Below are positions 56,425-64,000 of a DNA stretch of 64,000 nt, piece after piece (within the stretch, counting starts at the first letter, position 1; every line of letters starts with the position of its first letter). The stretch is from assembly GCF_010093595.1 (NCBI RefSeq), contig NW_022985454.1:1-64000 (forward strand). Direction: 5' to 3'. Origin of the DNA: Mytilinidion resinicola. Taxonomy: Eukaryota > Ascomycota > Dothideomycetes > Mytilinidiales > Mytilinidiaceae. The notes beneath the pieces were generated by a model that had not been told where the DNA came from, did no database searches, and saw only the letters and a list, made by a program, of their open reading frames with translations. The translations under genes and the position numbers were made by a program.

Positions 56425-59400
56425 CTACGCCCACTTCCCCAACCCCGCCCACGGATCCTGCCCCTGACTCCCCTGCCCCCCCTGAGGCGGTCTCCTCGGA
56501 TCATGCGCATACCCCCCCGGCCCACTCGGATAATTCCCCCCACTGGCGCCAAACCCGCCAAAGTCCTGACTCTGGCTCGGCGGCGGGCCCGGCGGCGGCG
56601 GCGGCGGCACATACCCGGGCGGGATGGCGGCGCCATACTGGCTCTGGCCATGCGTCTGCTGATGCGGGTTCGGCGTCGTCGCGCTGGGGTACGCCGAGCT
56701 CTGAGGCCCGCCGTAGGGGTTCGGCGGCGGCGGGGAGAAGTACTGCTGGTGCGCGGGGGGCGAGACGGGCCCGTAGGCGTTTGGGTTGTAGGGTTCATTG
56801 CGGGGGTAGGATTCGCGGTGCTGCGGGGGTGGGGGTTGGAAGCCGTTGTTTTGGGGCTGTTGGTAGGAGGATTGGGGGGACATGTACTGGTTTTGCTGTT
56901 GTTGTTGTTGTTGTTGTTGTTGTTGGTGGCCGCCTGGGAGGGCGGTGAGGGGGTAGCGGGGCGTGATGGGGGGAGAGGCGGCGGGGTTGTAATGGGGGTG
57001 GGCGGATTGGGCGAAGCCGGTGCTGTTTTTGGGCTGGAGGGATGTTTGGATTGCTGGGGGGCGGTGTTGCTTTGGTTTTGGGGCGCCGTTGGAAGGCGAG
57101 CTGGATGGTGGCTCCATTGACATCCGTTCCATTAGCTCCTTTAGCCTCTCCTGCTCGCGATCTGCTTGGGCACCGGCACCGCTGCTTCGTGCGCTTTCGA
57201 TCTTGGTGAGGAGTTGCCCGCCCTCTGATCGTCGGTTGTTCACGAAGGTATCAACGTTCTTTTGGAGGCTCTCCACCGTCTCTTTCATTTCCGAGTAGAA
57301 ACCCTGGGCTCGCAGAAGGCCGGCAATGAGGTCGTTGAAAGACTGGTAGACCTTTCGGTATTTGGTCATGACGGAAGATCGCTGCCGTGAGAACGCCTCG
57401 TACTTCGTCTGCTCTGAACGCACTCGCTTATCTTGTAGAAGGTCGCTGTATGTTCGGGTGAGTTCCTTCATCAGAGAGGTCTGCTTATGGTTCGCCTGCA
57501 GTAATCGGTTCTGGTGCGGTCTGAACTTCTCGAGCTCGGCCTTGAAGACCTGAGTCTCCTGATTCGATATAGATTTCTTGTTGAGGATCAAGAGGTTCGA
57601 TATATCATCGCTGTGAACCTATACACTTGTTAGCTTCCATGACCTCCCACCATGATTCGTTCTGCCTACCTTGTCTTTGAGATCCTTCAGAACCTGAGCG
57701 CGTTCCTTCTTGATGAGATTAAGTTTCCGTAGCAAGTCTTCCACATGCGATATTTGCTCGGCAACACTTGGACCGCCCTCAAAATCATCGTCGATGAGGT
57801 TTTCGGCAGACGACGGACTGGCGCCCTTCCCTTTACCTCTTGACGCGCCAGCCTTGATCATCGCACGTTGGTAGAGAACGTCCGCCTCATCCGTCTCCCC
57901 AGCCGACCGCATCTCATCAAAGTCGGATTCGCATTGCCTGAAAGTACTGTAGAGCTGAGCATCGCTTGTGCTAGCTTCGTCAATCGCCCCCCGGTAGTTC
58001 TTGATGTCACTCCGTAGAGTTGCTGTGAGCCTCGAGCTTGGCTGCTGTGTCCATTCCGGCCCATACTTCGATCGCATCTTCTCACACACGCTTTCCTCCA
58101 TGTCTAACTGCTTCATGCTGTGGTCCAGCATCGCCGTTATCTCGGACTTGTCCGTGCTCAGCTGGTCAAATGCGTTTGTGAAAGGGGCGTGGCCAGCAAG
58201 ATCCTCGCACCATTTCCGAAACTCGTCGTCCACCATCATCTCTTGATCCATGCCACCTTTCAGGATGTTCAGACTGTCTGGAAGCTTCAGGTAGTCCAAG
58301 CTTGCAGCCATCTCGTCGTTCGCAATCTCCACCTTCTCGCTCTCCGCTCTTATCAGCTTTGCCTTTTCTTCATCGTACAAACTCGCAGATTCCGTCACCG
58401 CCATGGGTACAATCTTGTTGAAAATGTCGGGTCCAATTATCCTTTGTATATCCTGACCTTGATACAGCTCGCTGACCGGGATTGCCTTCGCCGCTGGTAG
58501 TTTCGGGATCTGGGAGAGCGAGGCTTCCGTCGGAACACCCTGATGATAAATGAAGTCGTTGTCCTTCGTGAACTCCGCAATTTTCTCCTGAATGTTCTGA
58601 AGATGCTTCCTCGTCATATCTGCCAGAAATATGCCGGTTTCCGATGTGAGGTTCGAATTGGTGGGAACAGAGGTTGGGAAAGCATTCGCGGTCCGATTTG
58701 CTTCTCGTGCATGGCTTTCAGAAACGGTGAGCCTACAAATTGATACTCCGTGTGCGTTTGCGTCGTTATCCGCGAGAGCCTGGTAGTATTGGGCCAGAGA
58801 TGACATGTAGTTGAATTTGACCTGCAACTGTTAGCCAAACCGCCACGATATCATTCCTTTCTGTCCTTACCTGAGTGACCAACAACCACACTTTCTCAAA
58901 GACAGCCCTCGTCACATTGTCCTGCGTTCCTTCTTGCGCTTGGCCATATAGATAGGCAGCCTGACTCGCCAACTTCGCCAACAACCCCACCTTCTTCCCA
59001 TCTGATATCTGCTTCTCTAAAAAGACCTCCTGGCCCTGTGCTAGCATTATCGCTATTAGTGTTTTTACAGTCTCCCGACTCAAATCTGTCGAGGGTGCGT
59101 GTAGAAAGTTCTCGTTTATATACGTAAACATGCCAGCCGATGCCTGGAACGAGTGATACGCAGTCTTGAGGCCCGTATCCTCATGGCGGTTCTGAAGCGC
59201 AGCATGGCAGGAAAGCACAGCGGAGATGTTGAATATTATCGAAGCCTTCTCGTAGGCGAGGGAGTATTGGGAGGTGGGTTTATGCGTGAAAGCGTCGAAC
59301 CTAGACCCATGATATTAGCTCCCGTTCAAATGCAAGAATCCGCCCTGCAGCCACCCCACCACTCTCTGGAATGTTACTCAGCTCACTCACCAAGTAAACG

Positions 59401-59671
59401 AGATCTTAATGTGGTTCTCGTCAACGGGAAACCTCAGGTCCAGCAGCTCCAGCTGGCCATAGTACCGGTACAGCAGGTCCCTCCCCGCAGCGCTGTCTTT
59501 GCCCGCGCCGCGCATGTCCTGCCGCAGCCGGTTCAGCGTCGCGCACTCCTCCGAGTACCGCTCCGGGTCATCGCCGTATGTCTGGCGGATGTAGGCCTTG
59601 AGCGGGGTGATCCAGTCAATCTCGTTCGTCTGCTTCAGCGGCACCGAGATCATGGGCGTCTGCATCGCCAT
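56425..59671 (-). CDS. bro1: BRO1, endosomal sorting (ESCRT-III-associated) protein
   Basis: Four exons, 59671-59391, 59300-58871, 58821-57670 and 57618-56425, sum to 1018 residues; introns are 90, 49, 51 nt plus good GT-AG ends. The Bro1 domain (about 5-390) starts MISVPLKQTNEIDWITPLKA and includes SFTWFDAFTHKPTSQYSLAY followed by EKASIIFNISAVLSCHA, the region that binds ESCRT-III Snf7. The V-shaped coiled-coil domain fills about 400-750. The C-terminus is Pro/Gln/Gly-rich, with a run of 11 Gln and PPPPPPGPPP, and ends DPWAGLGKWA, close to the known fungal BRO1 end. It recruits the deubiquitinase Doa4 in yeast and works at endosomes. The unusual point is the long low-complexity tail. Confidence 0.95.
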
Positions 59672-60636
59672 GGTGGCCGAAGCGTGGCGGGGTCAGCGCC
59701 GCCGGTGCTGCTGTTGGGGACTGTCCGCAGTGATGTATCGTGTGGGGACCGGGCAGATGTGGTGTTCGTCCCAGTGAACAAACAGCGCCGCAATCGTGCA
59801 GGAGGCCGGCGTGGAGGCTGCCAATGATAGTTCAGGTGGATTGTTGGTGGGCAGATGTCTCCAACTCCCCCGCCTGTGGTGTCGACGTGAACGGTGAATG
59901 TGCGTAGGTCTGTATCGTCGAGGCTTATGTCGCGAATTGCAGATGCATCGAATATGCAAGGCCGGGGATGGTGATGCGGGCGACGGCTGGGTGCGTCCTG
60001 GCGTTTAAGGGCGGCCGTCGGTGGTATCGCACTCGCACATGGAGGCACTGAGTGTGGACGTCCTGGAGCTGTAGCGGAGAGAGCGCGTCCCCGAACTGCT
60101 GCAAATGCTGGGCGTCGATATGTACAGGATCTGAGGATCCGTGGTGGCACGGTGGGCAGATGTCAAGGTGGTGAAGCGGAGTGGGGCATGCGCCGTCAAC
60201 TTTGGAACGTCGAGTCTCTTGGGCTGCAACCGCATAGTACGGCTGGGAGAACTTCTATCTTCGAGCACCATCCCAAATCACCCCAGTAAGCTTCTCTCTC
60301 CTGAAGGCTAACAGAGGCTTAACGATGCCCTGCGCCTCAAGCCTCCGCAAAGGCCATCCTGGCGCGCTGGGATGACACCTAGCCAGTCACAGGTGAATAC
60401 AGGGGGCGCATTAAGCGCTGGGGAGCAGGGCTGGGAGGTGATAGCATTCTATAGTACACTGACCATCGCTCTTCTAGATACAGTACAGGAACTCCAGATG
60501 CGGAAGAAACGCCAATTCATGCAGGCCAATTGCCAATGTCCCTGTTATCCGCAGACGGACTGCCTCTAGCAAACGCCGTCACTCAATAGCATATGGTACA
60601 TTAGATTGCTCGCTGAATCAAGAGGGGAGATGGCCC
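59672..60636. other. Intergenic stretch between BRO1 and MDJ1
   Basis: About 965 bp, containing the BRO1 promoter and the MDJ1 3' region. ORFs on both strands here are GC-driven and not supported. Confidence 0.6.
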
Positions 60637-62316
60637 TTACGACCCCGTTCTAGATGCCTTCTTCGGCCCCTCTTCGTCGTCTTTTGCTTTCTCGTCTTTC
60701 TTTTTCTCGTTTGTGGCTGGCTTTGCGTCGTCCTCCGCGTCGAGGCTTTTGTGCTGCCCCGTCAAGCCATGCCATACGGATTTCAGGATGCCTTCGTTCT
60801 TATGCGACTCGCCCATTGCCGACTTGACGTCTTTCTTCACGTTCTCCGATGCTTGCGAGAAGCTTCCCAGGTTCATGATGCGGTGAGCACTCTTGTCGCC
60901 CATCTCGTCCGCAAGCATCTCCAGGATCGTCCGTTGGTTGACGCTCAGATACTTTGGCATCTGGACCTTGAATTCCACGCGGAGGTCTCCTTTTTGGTTC
61001 CTCCGCCCGCCCAGTTGCTTCATACCCATCCCAGCCAGCGTGATCTTGTCTCCAGTTCCCGCGCCAGTTGGCACTTTGATCTTGACTTCACCGTCCAACG
61101 TAGGAACGGGGATTTCTCCTCCCAGGATAGCGGTCGTGAGTGGCACTGCGGCCGTGTAGAGAATATCCGATCCGTTTCGCTTGAACTTGGGATCCGACGC
61201 AACCCGGATGAAGACGTATAGGTCTCCATTCGCAGCGTGCGGGTTCGAACTTGGTGACTGGCCCGTCAGCGGAGCATCTCCCTCGCCATTGACCCTCAAC
61301 CGCATGCCGTCCTCCACTCCTCCTGGTATTTCCACTGTGACCGTTTTCCGCTCTCTCACAGCACCATCCCCATGACAAGTCTTACACTCTGCACCTCTTG
61401 GAACCGTGACTCCCGCACCACCGCAGGTCGTACACGTGCTCGCCATCTGGAACCCCCCCATAACATGCACCCGCGTCCCCGTTCCCCCACAGCTCTTACA
61501 CTCCGTCCTCTTCGCCCCTTGCTTCAGCCCGCTCCCCGTACAAGTCCCGCACTTGACCAATGGTGTGATCGTAATCGTCTTGTTCGTCCCATTCGCCGCA
61601 TCCATGAACGAGATATTCGTCTGCACCTCAATATTATCCCCCACCAGCACCTCCTCCTGAAACGGGCTCCCCCTCGCCTTCTTCCCTCCTCTTCTCCCGC
61701 CCTGCGCACCCCCAAATGCACTAAACAGATCCTCGAAATTGATATCACCAAACCCCTGCGCGCCCCCGAACCCGCCTTGCGCACCACCGCCGCCGAAGCC
61801 ACCGAAGCCAGAGAAGGGGTTTCCAGGCCCCGGTCCGCCTTGCCCAGCATGAGGATTGAAGCCCCCGTTCTGGTCAAACGCCGCAGGGCCGTACGCATCA
61901 AACGCCTCCCGCTTCTTCGGGTCAGAGAGCACCTCGTACGCCGACTGCGCCGCGGCGAACTTGTCCTTCGCCCCCGGGTCTTTGTTCGTGTCTGGGTGGT
62001 ATTTCTTGGCTAGACCGTAGTACGCTTTCTTGATGTCGCTAGCGGATGCGCTTTTGTTGACGCCGAGGGTCGAGTAGGGGTCTGAAGGAGATGCGAGGCG
62101 AGGGTGGGTGGAGTGGAATGACTGTTTCGATGTTAGCATCAGCCTTCCATCAAGGAAGATATGGAGAAGGCCTACCCGGATCTGGGGAGCACGTTTTTGG
62201 GGCTGCCATTTGTGTGTTGAGGCAGCGTATATCGGTCGGTGGCATGCCCGCGTCGCGCAGGCAAGACGCCCGGGCAGGGCGGCTGTGATGGACACAGCCG
62301 GAGCCGCGAAGCTCAT
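60637..62316 (-). CDS. mdj1: Mitochondrial DnaJ chaperone MDJ1
   Basis: Exons 62316-62176 and 62121-60637; intron 62122-62175 (54 nt, GTAGGC...AACAG, phase 0); 541 residues. The N-terminus is rich in Arg/Ala/Ser without acids ([20 protein letters not shown]), fitting a mitochondrial presequence. The J domain follows ([23 protein letters not shown] in [10 protein letters not shown]), then a Gly/Phe-rich region, four zinc motifs [24 protein letters not shown] and CKTCHGDG, and the substrate-binding C-terminal domain. The Lys/Glu-rich tail ([17 protein letters not shown]) is an extra. It stimulates the mitochondrial Hsp70 in the matrix. The intron has no stop and is 3n, so unspliced RNA would add 18 residues behind the presequence. 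Confidence 0.94.
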   Translation of the reverse strand: MSFAAPAVSITAALPGRLACATRACHRPIYAASTHKWQPQKRAPQIRVGLLHIFLDGRLMLTSKQSFHSTHPRLASPSDPYSTLGVNKSASASDIKKAYYGLAKKYHPDTNKDPGAKDKFAAAQSAYEVLSDPKKREAFDAYGPAAFDQNGGFNPHAGQGGPGPGNPFSGFGGFGGGGAQGGFGGAQGFGDINFEDLFSAFGGAQGGRRGGKKARGSPFQEEVLVGDNIEVQTNISFMDAANGTNKTITITPLVKCGTCTGSGLKQGAKRTECKSCGGTGTRVHVMGGFQMASTCTTCGGAGVTVPRGAECKTCHGDGAVRERKTVTVEIPGGVEDGMRLRVNGEGDAPLTGQSPSSNPHAANGDLYVFIRVASDPKFKRNGSDILYTAAVPLTTAILGGEIPVPTLDGEVKIKVPTGAGTGDKITLAGMGMKQLGGRRNQKGDLRVEFKVQMPKYLSVNQRTILEMLADEMGDKSAHRIMNLGSFSQASENVKKDVKSAMGESHKNEGILKSVWHGLTGQHKSLDAEDDAKPATNEKKKDEKAKDDEEGPKKASRTGS

Positions 62317-62863
62317 TGTGGGAGATGGGCCAGATTGTGAAGACGAAAGTGCGTCGGACAGAGGGCGATTGAGAGGGCGAGGGTGGGATGTTGGTTTGGA
62401 GAGGAGAAAGGTATCGAAAGTTTGGAAAAAGTTCGGGAGCGGCGATGGAAAGGGTATAGCGGCTGGTCGCGCGTCATATTCTCGGCATCCCGAGGTCACG
62501 GTAAATTCGATGAATTGCCGTGTTATAAAGATGGGCACTGCGAAGAATGTTACTATTCAAGCAATCTGTAATCCTAGCTGGAGCACCTCAAACATCGTCA
62601 AGCAAGTGATAAAGATATGATGGTCGTTGAGTGAAACTCATGTATTTGCATGTACGCCCTCGAACCCGTGGCGATGCAGCCCTAACGAAAAGTGAGGATA
62701 TCTCAAGTTACCGTACCAAACTCCTGGTCCCAGCCCAGAACGCCAATGAATGCAAATGCCATGCTATGAAAACGTCCTTGGCCAAAACTTTGTCCGGGTA
62801 TTTATGTAAGTACTCCTTGCCTGCGCCGTTGTGCCCATCGAAATCCAAAATCAATCCACCCAA
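62317..62863. other. Intergenic stretch, MDJ1 promoter
   Basis: About 550 bp between two minus-strand genes, holding the MDJ1 promoter and the 3' region of the SAP30-like gene. Nothing else is seen. Confidence 0.6.
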
Positions 62864-63518
62864 CTATTTCTTCGCGGAAGGTGGAGCAAAGCGTGCCCTG
62901 AACGCTTTGTCTACCAGGCCGTTAGCTTTGATACTATGTCTCTTGAGGGATCTCTCATGCCTTGTGTCTTGGTCTTGTACAACAGATCCACAATAACCTC
63001 CGACTCATTCACTGCCAGCGCGTTGAAGTTCTTGCGCACCGACATGGCCAGCTGCTCCTTCGGCACCCTACGCTTCGCCTTCTGCCTTGCCATTGTAGGA
63101 GAGTATTTGCCGATGCCATGCGAAAGGACAACGTGACTGAGGGGGTTCTTGAAGGACGAGGGAGCGTCGAGACGATATGTGCGGCGGTAGCTTTGCAGGA
63201 GCGCTGCGTCTTCGGAGGCCCATGACATCTGCATTGGTGGATGCGTGTCAGTATCATGCCGTTGAGACCAATAGTAGGGGCTGAAGTTATTATGGACTGC
63301 TTTGAGCGTACAGTGGATTGACCATTCTGCCCGCCATGGGTCGACGCGGAATCCGCCTGCGAAACGACCTCCTTCAACGAGCTCCCGTTTGCAAGCGCAG
63401 ATGCACCATTGCGACGCCCCCGCATTCCAGAACCAGGGTTCTGTGGCGCATTGAGCTTGTCCTTGAGGATCGAGGTCGAGGTCGAGTCCTCTTGGAGCAC
63501 GCGTTTGGTAGGCGGCAT
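62864..63518 (-). CDS. SAP30-type Sin3-binding protein (histone deacetylase complex)
   Basis: Exons 63518-63312, 63228-62961 and 62910-62864 give 173 residues. Intron 1 (63229-63311) is GT-AG. Intron 2 (62911-62960, 50 nt) needs a GC donor (AAG/GCATGA) with branch GCTAACG and acceptor TAG, and joins KTKTQ to DKAFRARFAPPSAKK. The N-terminal 70 residues are basic/Ser-rich. The Sin3-binding domain fills the rest: LLQSYRRTYRLDAPSSFKNP, LSHVVLSHGIGKYSPTMARQ, KAKRRVPKEQLAMSVRKNFN, ALAVNESEVIVDLLYK. It is expected to be a subunit of the Sin3-Rpd3 deacetylase complex in the nucleus. The lack of a zinc finger in front is as in other fungal members. Confidence 0.88.
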
Positions 63519-64000
63519 GGCGAAAAGGTAGAGCAGCGACCAAAGGCGATGCAGGTCGAAGAAACGAAGAATAACGCAGAAAACGAAACGTCAATGCTGA
63601 GCGAATCTCTTGGTGGTTACATCAGTAATGAGCAATAGCGTGTTGGTGGTGAGATTGGGCCTGATCGAGGTCGAGCTGGAGAAAATGGCCGAGGCTGCGT
63701 CTAAAACGTCATAAGGTAGAATAAGGGGTCCAAGCACATTAGTCTGTTTTGGTCATAGTCAGGGGCACTCAGGCCAGGGGGCTTCGTTCCAAGATCATGA
63801 AACGAGGAATCGGGCGTGTCAAAACTGTCCTTTTTCTATTTTAAATATCTTATCAGGGACTTTAAGCGGCCCACAATGTGGGATTTCTCATTACTTTTAT
63901 TGCGAATCTCTTAGAGTTTTATTTCTCCGCTATCAATCTTACAATTGCTGCTCCTGGAGCCCCGGAAAGACTGGTTCCATTTCCTCCTCTTGGGCCTTGG
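63519..64000. other. Upstream region of the SAP30-like gene
   Basis: About 480 bp to the window end; promoter side of the minus-strand gene. Nothing further is recognised. Confidence 0.6.

Noticed and set aside
61372..62013. Plus-strand ORF of 213 codons
   Set aside because: Shadow of MDJ1 on the other strand; Arg/Pro-rich random composition.

Overview
The window is nuclear DNA of a filamentous ascomycete (Pezizomycotina). Genes have short introns of about 45-150 nt with GTRNGT-like donors and CTRAY-like branch points, and there are no operons. The families are typical of these fungi: an AlgD-independent set of CorA-like proteins, DUF6536 and DUF7703 membrane proteins, the fungal zinc-finger domain of the FACPY/EHLYR type, and ankyrin proteins with a fungal STAND-type N-terminal domain. 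Several stop codons look like CpA-to-TpA changes (CAA/CAG to TAA/TAG), as expected from repeat-induced point mutation (RIP) or similar decay. The genus cannot be read from the sequence; Dothideomycetes or Leotiomycetes would both fit.

Left part (1-33,900) is mostly accessory. It starts with the tail of a pogo-type transposase and a 147-bp inverted-repeat element (a MITE). Next comes a divergent pair: a tail-anchored protein (495-1403, -) and a very unusual trypsin-like protease joined to a CorA-like membrane domain (1785-5568, +). Then follow an unrecognised two-exon gene, a 108-bp tandem repeat, a large ankyrin gene (12444-14806) with a relic of its own 3' end upstream and a dispersed repeat on both sides, a secreted Cys-containing protein, a 7-TM-like DUF7703 protein, and a protein kinase / coiled-coil / WD40 gene split by two in-frame TAA codons (21203-24883, -). 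Two housekeeping-like genes also sit here: a CHIP-type TPR/U-box E3 ligase (25732-26794) and a zinc-finger protein (28508-30329) with an ATTGG-rich repeat promoter.

Middle part (34,035-45,643) is compact and largely conserved: thymidylate synthase (-) divergent from a coiled-coil protein (+) across a short promoter with two MluI cell-cycle boxes, a decayed ankyrin/STAND-like pseudogene, an FHIT/HNT2-like HIT hydrolase, a short membrane protein, a STEEP1-like protein, a Cdc4-type myosin light chain and an alpha/beta hydrolase.

The stretch 45,644-55,800 is again gene-poor: a degenerate 120-bp tandem repeat, a C2H2 gene, a Cys-rich F-box-like gene, a DUF6536 pseudogene and a second copy of the MITE in opposite orientation. 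The right end (56,425-63,518) is a run of conserved minus-strand genes: BRO1 (ESCRT/endosomal sorting), mitochondrial DnaJ MDJ1 and a SAP30-type Sin3-binding protein with a GC-AG intron.

The most interesting theme is the number of intracellular sensor-like or incompatibility-like genes (protease-CorA fusion, ankyrin/STAND-type, kinase-WD40, decayed relatives) in repeat-rich surroundings. No CRISPR array, tRNA or rRNA gene was seen.
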